Source: Prevotellaceae bacterium UBA1726 (GTDB taxonomy: Bacteria > Bacteroidota > Bacteroidia > Bacteroidales > Bacteroidaceae). Taken from it: a DNA stretch of 16,183 nt. The stretch's first letter is position 1. Each line of letters begins with the position of its first letter. The stretch spans positions 52,695 to 68,877 of the forward strand of contig DCIM01000086.1 in NCBI GenBank assembly GCA_002316005.1. Direction: 5' to 3'. Below the pieces are notes generated by a model. The model saw only the letters and a program-made list of their open reading frames with translations. It did not search any database and had not been told where the DNA came from. Shown in pieces: positions 6,812-14,475 of the stretch. The position numbers were made by a program, and so were the translations under genes.

Positions 6812-6842
6812 AGCCCGTGAGACGCCGCGGAATCATAGGGCT
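6812..6842 (+). other. Leader hairpin upstream of the M3 peptidase gene
   Basis: AGCCC (6812-6816) plus GTGA (6817-6820) pair with TCAT (6833-6836) and GGGCT (6838-6842), with a single bulged A at 6837, one G-U pair and a 12-base GC-rich loop (6821-6832). It lies between the -7 element and the ATG, so it would be in the 5' leader. No long T-tract follows, so it is not a simple terminator. Role unknown. Confidence 0.5.
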
Positions 6843-6863
6843 GAAAGACAAATTTAAGCAGAC

Positions 6864-8927
6864 ATGACAGAAGAAATAAAGCGCACAAACCCATTTTTCG
6901 AGGACTACGGTACTCCTCACGAAACCATCCCGTTCCACAAAATCCGCCTCGAGGACTACGAGGAGGCATTCATGGAGGGTATCAAACGCGATGACGAAGA
7001 GATTGCATTGATAACTGGTAACCCTGAGGAACCGACATTCGAGAACACACTCATCTTCAAGGACGAATCGAAAGGCAAGCACTACTACGACCTGCTCGAT
7101 CGTGTATCGAATGTGATGTCGTGCATGATGAGTTGCGAGACAAACGACGAACTGGAGGCACTGGCACAGAAACTGAGTCCTATCCTCACCAAGCACGGTA
7201 ATGATGTGTCGCTCAATCCGGAACTGTTCAAGCGCATAAAGCATGTCTACGAGAATCACGGAGAACTGACCAACGAGGAGGCGCGCCTGTTGGAAAATGC
7301 TTATAAAGGATTCGTGCGTAGCGGTGCGTTGCTCAACGACGAGGACAAGGACAAACTCCGCAAACTGACCGAGGAGGCAGGACTCCTGACATTGCAGTTC
7401 TCGCAGAATCTGCTGAAGGAACGTAAGGATTTTGAACTGCACATAACCGACGAGGCACAACTTGAGGGTCTTCCTGACACAGCTCGCGATGCTGCACGTC
7501 TCGCAGCAAAGCAGAAGGAAAAGGAGGGATGGATTTTCACGCTCGACATCCCATCTTACTCGCCATTCCTCACCTACTCCACTCAGCGCGACTTGCGCGA
7601 GAAGATGTACATGGCGTATAACACCCTGTGCACTCACGACAACGAGGAGAATAACCTGGAGATTTGCAAGCGACTGATCAACCTGCGTCGCGAAATGGCA
7701 CAGTTGCTCGGTTACAAGACTTATGCCGACTATGTGCTTGAGCATCGCATGGCGTCAACAGCCGAGAATGTGTACGGATTGCTCAACAACCTCATTGATG
7801 CCTACAAGCCAACGGCCATTGAGGAACAGGAAGAACTCAAGGCAATGGCGCGCAAACTCGAAGGCGACGACTTCGAGATGATGCCTTGGGATAGTGCTTT
7901 CTACAGCCACAAATTGAAGATGGAACGCTTCAACATCGATGCAGAGATGCTTCGTCCTTATCTGCAGTTGGACAAAGTAATCAATGGCGTATTCGGTTTG
8001 GCTAACCGCCTCTACGGCATCACATTCAAGGAGGCACCAGAGATTCCTGTATATCATCCAGATGTGAAGGCATACGAGGTGTACGACAAGGATGGTGAAT
8101 ACTTAGCCGTATTCTATGCCGACTTCTTCCCTCGCGACGGAAAACATGGCGGTGCGTGGATGACAGAGTTCCAAGGTCAGTGGATCGACCGTAAAGGCAA
8201 TAATGTACGCCCTCATGTGAGCGTTGTGATGAACTTCACAAAACCAACCGAGGAAAAGCCTGCATTGCTCACTCTTGGCGAGGTGGAGACATTCCTCCAT
8301 GAGTTTGGCCACTCACTGCACGGAATGTTCGCCAACACACGATTTGGTTCAATGTCGGGCACAAATGTATGGTGGGATTTCGTAGAGTTGCCAAGTCAGT
8401 TCATGGAAAACTACGCCATCGAGAAGGAATTCCTCCGCACCTTCGCGTTCCACTACGAGACAGGTGAGCCACTTCCAGACGAACTGATCGACCGCATCCT
8501 GAAGAGCCGCAACTACATGGTGGCTTCATCGTGCCTGCGACAGGTTAGTTTCGGACTTATCGACATGGCTTACTACACCAAGGAAGAGCCATTTGAAGAG
8601 GATATCATCCCATTCGAGAAGAAGGCTTGGGAGAAGGCGATGATCTCGCAACAGTTGCCAAATACCTGCATGACTGTGCAGTTCTCGCATATCATGGCGG
8701 GTGGATATTCGGCAGGATACTACAGCTACAAATGGGCAGAGGTGCTCGATGCTGATGCCTTCGCAGTGTTCAAGCGCGAGGGTATATTCAACCAAGAGAC
8801 TGCTCAGCGTTTCCGCGATTGCATTTTGTCAAAGGGTGGCACCGAACATCCAATGACGCTCTATAAGAATTTCAAAGGCTCTGAGCCAACTATTGACGCA
8901 TTACTTGAAAGAAATGGAATCAAATAA
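6864..8927 (+). CDS. dcp: M3-family metallopeptidase, peptidyl-dipeptidase Dcp type
   Basis: 687 residues, the usual length of Dcp/OpdA (about 680). The zinc site HEFGH is at 479-483 (TFLHEFGHSLHGMF), and the third ligand is probably E508 in VWWDFVELPSQF, 25 residues on, as in thimet-type enzymes. The N-terminus (NPFFEDYGTPHETIPFHKI, then NPEEPTFENT) resembles Dcp. The C-terminal HIMAGGYSAGYYSYKWAEVL is the other M3 hallmark, contributing substrate-binding His/Tyr residues. There is no signal peptide, so it is cytosolic. Dcp removes dipeptides from the C-terminus of short peptides in peptide recycling; oligopeptidase A is the alternative. It is the first gene of a plus-strand string, with its own -7 element and a leader hairpin; its 3' end overlaps the dCMP deaminase gene. 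Confidence 0.9.
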   Translation: MTEEIKRTNPFFEDYGTPHETIPFHKIRLEDYEEAFMEGIKRDDEEIALITGNPEEPTFENTLIFKDESKGKHYYDLLDRVSNVMSCMMSCETNDELEALAQKLSPILTKHGNDVSLNPELFKRIKHVYENHGELTNEEARLLENAYKGFVRSGALLNDEDKDKLRKLTEEAGLLTLQFSQNLLKERKDFELHITDEAQLEGLPDTARDAARLAAKQKEKEGWIFTLDIPSYSPFLTYSTQRDLREKMYMAYNTLCTHDNEENNLEICKRLINLRREMAQLLGYKTYADYVLEHRMASTAENVYGLLNNLIDAYKPTAIEEQEELKAMARKLEGDDFEMMPWDSAFYSHKLKMERFNIDAEMLRPYLQLDKVINGVFGLANRLYGITFKEAPEIPVYHPDVKAYEVYDKDGEYLAVFYADFFPRDGKHGGAWMTEFQGQWIDRKGNNVRPHVSVVMNFTKPTEEKPALLTLGEVETFLHEFGHSLHGMFANTRFGSMSGTNVWWDFVELPSQFMENYAIEKEFLRTFAFHYETGEPLPDELIDRILKSRNYMVASSCLRQVSFGLIDMAYYTKEEPFEEDIIPFEKKAWEKAMISQQLPNTCMTVQFSHIMAGGYSAGYYSYKWAEVLDADAFAVFKREGIFNQETAQRFRDCILSKGGTEHPMTLYKNFKGSEPTIDALLERNGIK

Positions 8928-9339
8928 ACAGGAAAAGTTAGATTCACGCTATCTTCGTATGGCGCGTATCTGGGCAGAAAACAGTTACTGCGTTCGCCGT
9001 CAGGTGGGTTGCTTGGTTGTGAAGGACAAGCGTATCATCAGCGATGGATACAACGGTACACCGAGCGGTTTTGAGAATGTCTGCGAGGACGATAACAATG
9101 TGACAAAGCCTTATGTGCTTCATGCAGAGGCAAACGCCATCACAAAACTGGCACGCAGCCACAACAACTCCGATGGCGCTACGCTTTATGTGACAGCATC
9201 GCCTTGCATCGAATGCGCAAAACTCATCATTCAATCGGGTGTGCAGCGTGTTGTCTATGGTGAGAAATATCGCCTTGAAGACGGTATCGACCTCCTCAAG
9301 CGCGCCGGTATTGAGGTGGTTTACAAAGAAGTGAAATAG
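8914..9339 (+). CDS. dCMP deaminase (ComEB-type cytidine deaminase fold)
   Basis: 141 residues from the ATG at 8914 (MESNKQEKLDSRYLRMARIW). An in-frame ATG at 8893 would add seven residues but deepen the overlap with the peptidase gene, so 8914 is preferred (14-base overlap). Zinc ligands are H70 with the proton-shuttling E72 (VLHAEANAI), and C98 and C101 (SPCIECAK). The early RRQVGCLVVKD and NGTPSGFENVCED are typical of deoxycytidylate deaminases. The enzyme turns dCMP into dUMP, the substrate of thymidylate synthase. Its place upstream of a folate gene (5-formyl-THF cyclo-ligase) fits a role in thymidylate supply, although that link is inference. Confidence 0.9.
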   Translation: MESNKQEKLDSRYLRMARIWAENSYCVRRQVGCLVVKDKRIISDGYNGTPSGFENVCEDDNNVTKPYVLHAEANAITKLARSHNNSDGATLYVTASPCIECAKLIIQSGVQRVVYGEKYRLEDGIDLLKRAGIEVVYKEVK

Positions 9340-9342
9340 GAA

Positions 9343-9390
9343 CTAGCAATTCTAGAATCTCCAGAAAATCTAGAACATCTAGAACCTCTA
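9343..9390. repeat. Short tandem repeat with exact 9-base period (CTAGAA-type)
   Basis: CTAG or a one-base variant starts at 9343, 9352, 9361 (CCAG), 9370, 9379 and 9388 (CTAT), exactly nine bases apart. The unit is about CTAGAACAT. It fills most of the 72-base gap between the dCMP deaminase stop and the protease ATG. The remainder (9391-9411) is an A-rich translation-start leader with no Shine-Dalgarno sequence and no TAnnTTTG element. Confidence 0.75.
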
Positions 9391-9411
9391 TCAAAAAATA
9401 AAAGCAAAAAA

Positions 9412-11052
9412 ATGAAGAATAACAGGTTTTCTCCACTTATAATGGCACTCTGCGTGGTGGCGGGTATCTTCATCGGAACCTTCTATGCCAACCATTTCGG
9501 AGGCAACCGCCTGAACATCATAAGCAGTGGAAGTAATAAGTTATCAAATCTGCTGCATATCATTAAGGATCAGTATGTTGACGAGGTGGATATCGACTCA
9601 ATTGCCGAAGGTGCCATACCAGAAATCCTTGGCGAACTCGACCCTCATTCGGCTTATATCCCTGCCAGTGATGCACAGATTGTGGGCGATGAATTGAAAG
9701 GTTCTTTCTCGGGCATCGGTGTGGAATTCACCATTCGCGAGGACACCATTCATGTGCAGAATGTAATCAGCAATGGTCCTGCTGAACGCTCTGGTTTGCT
9801 TGCTGGTGACAAGATTGTCACAATCGACGGAAAACCATTCGATGTGAAGGGCAAGAGTTCTGAGGAGGCTAACCGTGAAGCAATGCGACTTCTCAAGGGC
9901 GAGAAGGATACCAAGGTAAAGATTGGCGTTATGCGTTATGGCGAGAAGAAACTCAAAGAGTTTACCATCACTCGCGGTGAGATTCCACAGAAGAGCATCA
10001 CCGCTACTCACATGCTCAACGATAACACCGGTTATATCCGCATAAAGAACTTCGGTGACACTACATACGCCGAACTTCTCATCGCTCTTGCAACCCTCTC
10101 GCAGCAAGGTGTGAAGAACCTCATCATCGACCTTCGCGACAATGGAGGTGGCTACCTTCAGGCGGCTGTGCAGATTGCTAACGAGTTCCTCCCAAAGAAC
10201 AAACTGATTGTTTATCAAGAAGGCAGAAAAATGCAACGCGAGGAGTTCCGCTCTGATGGCCATGGTAGTTATCAGCGCATCCCATTGGTAGTGCTTATCA
10301 ACGAATCGAGTGCTTCGGCATCAGAGATTCTTGCCGGTGCTCTTCAGGATAACGATCGCGCCACAATCATTGGCCGTCGCTCGTTCGGCAAGGGCCTTGT
10401 GCAGAAGGAGATTGGCTTCTCCGACAAGAGCGTCGTTCGTCTAACCATTGCCAGATACTACACCCCTTCGGGTCGTTGCATACAGAAGCCATACGTGGCA
10501 GGTAAGGACAATGATTACGCACAGGACATTGTCAATCGCTATGCTAGTGGCGAGTTCTTCTCGCAGGATAGTATCAAGCACTCTGGTAAGGCATATCACA
10601 CAGGCAACGGTCGTGTTGTATATGGTGGTGGTGGCATCACCCCTGACATATTCGTGCCTGAGGACACGACGAACATCACCTCTTATTATAAGCAGGCAGC
10701 AATGAGTGGACTTATCCTCCAGTTTGCGTTTACCTATACTGACAACAATCGCCAGACGCTGAACAAATACGACACGCTGGAAGATCTTGAGGCGTATTTG
10801 AAGAAGCAGAATCTTGTGGAGAAGTTTGCTGTCTATGCAGATTCGCATGGTTTGAAGCGTCGCAACCTGATGATTCAGAAGTCGAACAAGTTGCTCAACC
10901 GCTACATCACAAGCCGTATCGTTTACAATATGCTTAACGACGATGCCTGGGCTCATTATCTTAATGAGGACGATGAGGTTATCATGAAGGCGGAAGATGT
11001 GTTCAAGCGTGGCGAGGCTTTCCCTAAACGTCCTGCAAACACCGAAGAATAG
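9412..11052 (+). CDS. S41-family C-terminal processing peptidase (CtpA/Prc-like)
   Basis: 546 residues. An N-terminal hydrophobic segment (about residues 7-25, in FSPLIMALCVVAGIFIGTFY) anchors or exports the protein to the periplasm. A region typical of carboxyl-terminal proteases follows (ELDPHSAYIPASDAQ, about 73-87), then a PDZ domain (about 95-185; GSFSGIGVEF, GPAERSGLLAGDKI). The S41 catalytic core follows: nucleophile Ser302 within SSASASEILAGAL and the general base Lys327 in RRSFGKGLVQ, 25 residues apart as in Prc. The C-terminal extension (about 430-546) is helical and charged. Such enzymes trim or degrade periplasmic proteins from their C-termini. It stands between dCMP deaminase and the folate gene, only 2 bases before the latter, so co-transcribed. 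Confidence 0.92.
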   Translation: MKNNRFSPLIMALCVVAGIFIGTFYANHFGGNRLNIISSGSNKLSNLLHIIKDQYVDEVDIDSIAEGAIPEILGELDPHSAYIPASDAQIVGDELKGSFSGIGVEFTIREDTIHVQNVISNGPAERSGLLAGDKIVTIDGKPFDVKGKSSEEANREAMRLLKGEKDTKVKIGVMRYGEKKLKEFTITRGEIPQKSITATHMLNDNTGYIRIKNFGDTTYAELLIALATLSQQGVKNLIIDLRDNGGGYLQAAVQIANEFLPKNKLIVYQEGRKMQREEFRSDGHGSYQRIPLVVLINESSASASEILAGALQDNDRATIIGRRSFGKGLVQKEIGFSDKSVVRLTIARYYTPSGRCIQKPYVAGKDNDYAQDIVNRYASGEFFSQDSIKHSGKAYHTGNGRVVYGGGGITPDIFVPEDTTNITSYYKQAAMSGLILQFAFTYTDNNRQTLNKYDTLEDLEAYLKKQNLVEKFAVYADSHGLKRRNLMIQKSNKLLNRYITSRIVYNMLNDDAWAHYLNEDDEVIMKAEDVFKRGEAFPKRPANTEE

Positions 11053-11054
11053 AA

Positions 11055-11585
11055 ATGGACAAAACCGAGTTGCGCAAGGAGATAAAACGCCGCTATAAGG
11101 AGAGTTTTGTTGAAGAGCGATCCGTATGGTCGGAGGAGGTGTGCAAGCATCTCTACGAGATGAAACCGGTCAAAGACTCAGGCGTCATAATGGCTTTCTA
11201 CCCATTGCCCGACGAGGTTGACATCCGCCCTTTGCTCAAGCAGTTGCACAACGATGGGAAAACGGTACTTCTTCCGGAAGTAACTGGTGAATCAACAATG
11301 GTATTGCGCCGTTATCTCCCTGAGGCAGAGATGATTGACGGTTCGCTTGGCACTCAAGTGCCGGCAACGGATTTGTTTGTAGATTACGAACAGATTGACA
11401 CGATTCTCGTCCCTGGCGTTGCCTTCGACAAACAAGGACACCGAATGGGAAGAGGCAAAGGTTATTATGACCGTTTCCTCACAAATCTGCCAAAGGGAAG
11501 TGTAAAAATCGGGGTATGCCTACCCTATCAGATTGTAGAATTCGTTCCTACGGAGGAACACGATTTCGTGATGGATTATGTTTAG
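11055..11585 (+). CDS. 5-formyltetrahydrofolate cyclo-ligase
   Basis: 176 residues. The N-terminus MDKTELRKEIKRRYKES is the usual helix of the family. LPEVTG, VLRRY and the C-terminal signature GVAFDKQGHRMGRGKGYYDR (121-140) form the ATP/phosphate and folate binding site. It converts 5-formyl-THF to 5,10-methenyl-THF using ATP, returning a stored folate to the one-carbon pool used for thymidylate, purines and formyl-Met. It starts 2 bases after the protease stop, and its own last 8 bases overlap the DciA gene, so all are translated from one message. Confidence 0.93.
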   Translation: MDKTELRKEIKRRYKESFVEERSVWSEEVCKHLYEMKPVKDSGVIMAFYPLPDEVDIRPLLKQLHNDGKTVLLPEVTGESTMVLRRYLPEAEMIDGSLGTQVPATDLFVDYEQIDTILVPGVAFDKQGHRMGRGKGYYDRFLTNLPKGSVKIGVCLPYQIVEFVPTEEHDFVMDYV

Positions 11586-11868
11586 AAAAAAAGTTATACC
11601 GCTCAGCGAAGCACTCAATCAGGTGATGCGCGACAGTGGACTTGAAACTCCACTTCAGCAGAAAAGAATTGTTGATTTCTGGGATGAGGTGGCAGGACCT
11701 GTTGCGGCAAGATACACTACGGAGAAATTCATTCGCAACCAGACGCTGTTCGTCAAGATTGTGAATCCCGCACTAAAAGGCGACTTGATGATGCGACGAA
11801 CAGAACTGCAGAATCTGCTCAATGCGAAGGTGGGCGCTTTCGTGATTGCAGAAATCAAAATCTATTAA
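11578..11868 (+). CDS. dciA: DUF721 / DciA-family protein (replicative helicase loading factor)
   Basis: 96 residues, a single DUF721 domain: SEALNQVMRDSGLETPLQQKR, then VDFWDEVAGPVAARYT, FIRNQTLFVKIVNPALKGDL and MRRTELQNLLNAKVG. DciA proteins are known to interact with DnaB and help load it where DnaC or DnaI is absent, as in most Bacteroidota. Here the protein is the short form, with only the KH-like core. The gene overlaps the formyl-THF ligase gene by 8 bases and ends about 24 bases before the terminator it shares with convergent recF. dnaB itself lies 2.6 kb downstream. DUF721 next to recF is a recurring arrangement in bacteria. Confidence 0.84.
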   Translation: MFRKKVIPLSEALNQVMRDSGLETPLQQKRIVDFWDEVAGPVAARYTTEKFIRNQTLFVKIVNPALKGDLMMRRTELQNLLNAKVGAFVIAEIKIY

Positions 11869-11891
11869 GAATTCTGGAAACAACAAATATG

Positions 11892-11930
11892 AAAAAAGCG
11901 AAGAATGCAACTCATTCCTCGCTTTTTTAT
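11892..11930. terminator. Bidirectional terminator between dciA and recF
   Basis: A 15-pair stem with one mismatch: AAAAAAGCGA (11892-11901) pairs with TCGCTTTTTT (11919-11928), and GAATG (11903-11907) with CATTC (11913-11917), loop of 5 bases. A-tract and T-tract flank both sides, so it can end transcripts from both strands. The recF stop codon (11927-11929) lies inside the stem's right T-tract. Confidence 0.85.
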
Positions 11931-13036
11931 TCTTCGTTCTTTTCCTTTATATCACCGTCTTCAACATAGAAGAGTTTATAGCCGAACTTGCACGACGACA
12001 ATATATTGTCGAGATGATCGCGATTTGTATCGGTAATGAAAATCTGTCCGTATTCATCGCCCGATACAAGTTTCACAATCTGCTCAACTCTTCGTGCATC
12101 GAGTTTATCAAAGATATCGTCAAGCAGAAGTAATGGTGTCGTTTGCGAGATTGTTCGGCGAAGGAACTCAAATTGCGCCATCTTCAACGAAAGCACAAGT
12201 GTTTTGTTTTGCCCTTGACTTCCCTCATGCTTCATGTTGAAACCATCAAGAAGCATCTCTATGTCATCGCGGTGAACACCATGAAGTGAATATCCCACGG
12301 CTCTATCCTTGAATCGGTCGCGCTGTATGACATCAATCAAACGACCACGCTGGCAATGAGAGATGTAATTGAGCGAAACCTTCTCACTTCCACCCGAGAT
12401 TGTCTCGTATATGCGTTGAAAATAAGGTATGAACTCCTCAATGAAGGCTGTTCTTTTGGCAAACAGGATTTCTCCGTTTCGCGCCATCTCATGTTCCCAG
12501 ATCTCCATAAGTGAAGCATCCGGTTCTTCCTCCATCTTTAGCAATGCATTGCGCTGTTGGAGTGCTTTGTTGCAATTGGCAAGTGCCTCCATGTAAGTAT
12601 GGTCGTATTGCGAAATGACCATATCCATGAAATGACGACGGGCATCACTGCCGCCTTCTATGAGATTTGTATCCTGAGGAGTAACAAGTACCATTGGAAT
12701 CAATCCGATATGCTCCGACAGTCGTTTGTAGGCTTTCTTGTTTCGCTTTATAACCTTCTTCTGACCACGCTTGATGCCACAGGTAATCTGCTCAGGAGCA
12801 CCATCGTCATGTGAATAATTTCCCTCAAGCATGAGGAAATCCTCACCATGACATATTATCTGCGAATCAATGGGATTGTTGCTGCTTCGACAAAAAGAAA
12901 GGTAATAGACGGCATCAAGGAAGTTTGTCTTGCCCTCACCATTATGACCAATAAAGCAATTGATTTTCGGTGAAAGAGCAATACTTGCCTGCTTAATGTT
13001 TTTGTAATTAATTATTGAAATATTATCAAGAATCAT
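11927..13036 (-). CDS. recF: DNA replication and repair protein RecF
   Basis: 369 residues from the ATG at 13036 (MILDNISIINYKNIKQASIA), the normal RecF beginning. A longer in-frame start at 13063 is rejected because the promoter -7 element at 13061-13068 overlaps it. Walker A is GHNGEGKT (residues 30-37), an ABC-type signature is in GSQGQNKTLVL, and the Walker B/D-loop is LLLLDDIFDKLD. RecF is an SMC-like ATPase that binds gapped DNA and with RecO and RecR loads RecA at stalled forks. It is transcribed alone, convergent to the dciA operon and divergent from the TPR gene. Length fits the family. Confidence 0.95.
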   Translation of the reverse strand: MILDNISIINYKNIKQASIALSPKINCFIGHNGEGKTNFLDAVYYLSFCRSSNNPIDSQIICHGEDFLMLEGNYSHDDGAPEQITCGIKRGQKKVIKRNKKAYKRLSEHIGLIPMVLVTPQDTNLIEGGSDARRHFMDMVISQYDHTYMEALANCNKALQQRNALLKMEEEPDASLMEIWEHEMARNGEILFAKRTAFIEEFIPYFQRIYETISGGSEKVSLNYISHCQRGRLIDVIQRDRFKDRAVGYSLHGVHRDDIEMLLDGFNMKHEGSQGQNKTLVLSLKMAQFEFLRRTISQTTPLLLLDDIFDKLDARRVEQIVKLVSGDEYGQIFITDTNRDHLDNILSSCKFGYKLFYVEDGDIKEKNEE

Positions 13037-13060
13037 CGTCGTTTTACCCCAACTTTTCGG

Positions 13061-13068
13061 CAAAGTTA
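13061..13068 (-). promoter_or_regulatory. Promoter -7 element of recF
   Basis: TAACTTTG on the minus strand, a perfect TAnnTTTG, with a predicted leader of about 20 bases to the ATG at 13036. No convincing -33 TTTG lies at the usual distance. Confidence 0.6.
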
Positions 13069-13132
13069 CACCTTTTATCGGTCAAAAACGAAAAAAGTGG
13101 CAAATAAATTTCAATATGTGGCAGAAATTGAG

Positions 13133-13140
13133 TATTTTTG
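13133..13140 (+). promoter_or_regulatory. Promoter -7 element of the TPR-ribH operon
   Basis: TATTTTTG matches TAnnTTTG; about 20 bases upstream stands TTTC, a one-base variant of the -33 TTTG. The leader to the ATG at 13214 is about 65-70 bases; it holds a hairpin (13158-13176) and ends in an A-rich run without a Shine-Dalgarno sequence. Confidence 0.6.
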
Positions 13141-13157
13141 CAAAGCATTTCGTGTGG

Positions 13158-13180
13158 AGTCCTACAAAGTAGGGCTTTTA
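13158..13180 (+). other. Leader hairpin with short U-run upstream of the TPR gene
   Basis: AGTCCTAC (13158-13165) pairs with GTAGGGCT (13169-13176), one G-U pair, loop AAA, followed by a run of T. It lies within the predicted 5' leader. The U-run is short, so it might be a weak attenuator, an mRNA-stabilising 5' hairpin, or chance. Confidence 0.45.
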
Positions 13181-13213
13181 AACTGAATAAAATAAATAAA
13201 AACAAATAAATTA

Positions 13214-13900
13214 ATGGCAACAAAAAATGTACAGGGAGCACCTGAGGAAGTATCAGCAGCTCTCAGCAAGTCAGAAGCTTTCTTCGACAAAAACAAGAAG
13301 GCTATCATCGGTGCAGTAATTGCACTCGTAGTAATCATCGTTGGTATTTTCGTTTATACTAACTACATCTCTGCTCCACGCGAGAACAAGGCAAGCACAC
13401 AGCTCGCTAAGGCTCAGGAGTTGTTCAACAACGAGCAGTTCGACAAGGCTGCACCTGAATTCCAGAAGGTACTCAGCGACTTCGGTGGCACTGACGCTTC
13501 TAACCTCGCAAACCTCTACCTCGGTCTTTGCTATGCAAACCAGGATAAGTGGGAGGATGCAGTTAAGTTCCTCGATAAGTATTCTCCATCTAAGGACGCT
13601 ATGGTAAGCCCTGCTGCTGTTGCTGCCCTTGGTAACGCTTATGCTCATGTAGGCAACATCGACAAGGCTGTTTCTTCATTGAAGAAGGCAGCTTCTATGG
13701 CTGACGGTAAGTCTACTAACGATGCAAACTACAGCATTTCAGCTACTTTCCTCATGCAGGCAGCTCAGCTTCTCGAGAGCCAGAACAAGGCTGACGAGGC
13801 TTTGAAGCTCTATCAGGAGGTTAAGACAAAGTATGTCAACGCTACTCAGGTTCAGAGTAAGGAAGTTGACAAGTACATTGAGCGTCTTCAGGAGAAATAA
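13214..13900 (+). CDS. Membrane-anchored tetratricopeptide repeat protein
   Basis: 228 residues. A cytosolic N-tail (1-27, ending FFDKNKK) is followed by one membrane helix (28-48, AIIGAVIALVVIIVGIFVYT), then a periplasmic helical domain. TPR-type pairs are visible: LAKAQELFNNEQFDKAAPEF, NLYLGLCYANQDKWEDAVKF, AALGNAYAHVGNIDKAVSSL and ADEALKLYQEVKTKYV. The layout resembles YfgM-like ancillary proteins of the secretion/chaperone network, but the partner is not known. Codon choice looks like that of a well-expressed gene (many GCT, AAG and CTC codons). Its stop overlaps the ribH start as TAATG, so the two are translationally coupled. Confidence 0.82.
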   Translation: MATKNVQGAPEEVSAALSKSEAFFDKNKKAIIGAVIALVVIIVGIFVYTNYISAPRENKASTQLAKAQELFNNEQFDKAAPEFQKVLSDFGGTDASNLANLYLGLCYANQDKWEDAVKFLDKYSPSKDAMVSPAAVAALGNAYAHVGNIDKAVSSLKKAASMADGKSTNDANYSISATFLMQAAQLLESQNKADEALKLYQEVKTKYVNATQVQSKEVDKYIERLQEK

Positions 13901-14376
13901 TGGCTGACCCTATGCCCGACCTTTCCGATTATATATCGAAAAAGGTACCCGATGCCGGGGATATGTGCTTCGGCATCGTTATTGCAGAAAAGAACCCAGA
14001 GATTGCCAATGCCCTTCTTCATGGCACTGTTGAAACTCTCAAGGAGAATGGGGCACTACCTGAAAACATTCATGTTAAGGCTGTTCCTGGTTGTTCGGAA
14101 CTCGTTTACGGTGCTCACCAAATGACACTTCGTGGTTTCTACGATGCAGTAATCGTTTTGGGATGCGCCATAAAAGGCGAGACGCCACACTTCCAGTTCC
14201 TTTGTGAAGGACTCAGTTTTGGTATTCAGCGCCTTAACACCACAAGCGAAGTGCCAATCATCTACGGAGTTCTCACTACTGAGACTTACGAGCAGGCAAA
14301 AGAACGCAGCGGTGGTTCAAAGGGAAACAAAGGTAGCGAAAGTGCTATCGACGCCATCAAGATGGCTAAGTTCTAA
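13900..14376 (+). CDS. ribH: 6,7-dimethyl-8-ribityllumazine synthase
   Basis: 158 residues. Family marks: VPGCSELVYGAHQM (62-75), VIVLGCAIKGETPHF (84-98) with the likely catalytic H97, VPIIYGVLTTETYEQAKERS (118-137) with the phosphate-binding R136, and GNKGSESA near the end. The enzyme joins 3,4-dihydroxy-2-butanone 4-phosphate to 5-amino-6-ribitylaminouracil, the penultimate step of riboflavin synthesis, and forms large cytosolic oligomers. It follows the TPR gene with a TAATG overlap and ends just before a strong terminator. No FMN riboswitch is seen upstream, and no other rib gene is nearby. Confidence 0.95.
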   Translation: MADPMPDLSDYISKKVPDAGDMCFGIVIAEKNPEIANALLHGTVETLKENGALPENIHVKAVPGCSELVYGAHQMTLRGFYDAVIVLGCAIKGETPHFQFLCEGLSFGIQRLNTTSEVPIIYGVLTTETYEQAKERSGGSKGNKGSESAIDAIKMAKF

Positions 14377-14401
14377 GAAACTTACACCTTATTATAATAA
14401 T

Positions 14402-14435
14402 AAAGGGATGTCCAATCGGGCATCCCTTTGTTTTT
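14402..14435 (+). terminator. Rho-independent terminator after ribH
   Basis: A 12-pair stem AAAGGGATGTCC (14402-14413) with GGGCATCCCTTT (14418-14429), one G-U pair, tetraloop AATC, followed by GTTTTT. On the minus strand it also precedes an AT-rich run, so it may serve dnaB from the other side; the dnaB stop is at 14476. Confidence 0.9.
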
Positions 14436-14475
14436 CTATTATGCTCTACCCTACCTCATTGTAGGGATTGACTTG

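Noticed and set aside
6130..6863. Chromosomal replication origin (AT-rich gap near recF/dnaB)
   Set aside because: No DnaA-box cluster (TTATCCACA-type) was seen, and dnaA/dnaN are absent.
6687..7745. A 352-codon open frame on the minus strand overlapping the 5' third of the M3 peptidase gene
   Set aside because: It is the antisense shadow of a well-supported gene; the product is Leu/Val/Cys rich with no domain and no promoter.
9598..10263. A 221-codon minus-strand frame inside the protease gene
   Set aside because: Antisense shadow of the S41 protease coding sequence; no domain or start signals.
13141..13213. FMN riboswitch upstream of the operon containing ribH
   Set aside because: The leader is only about 70 bases and has none of the conserved FMN-element segments.
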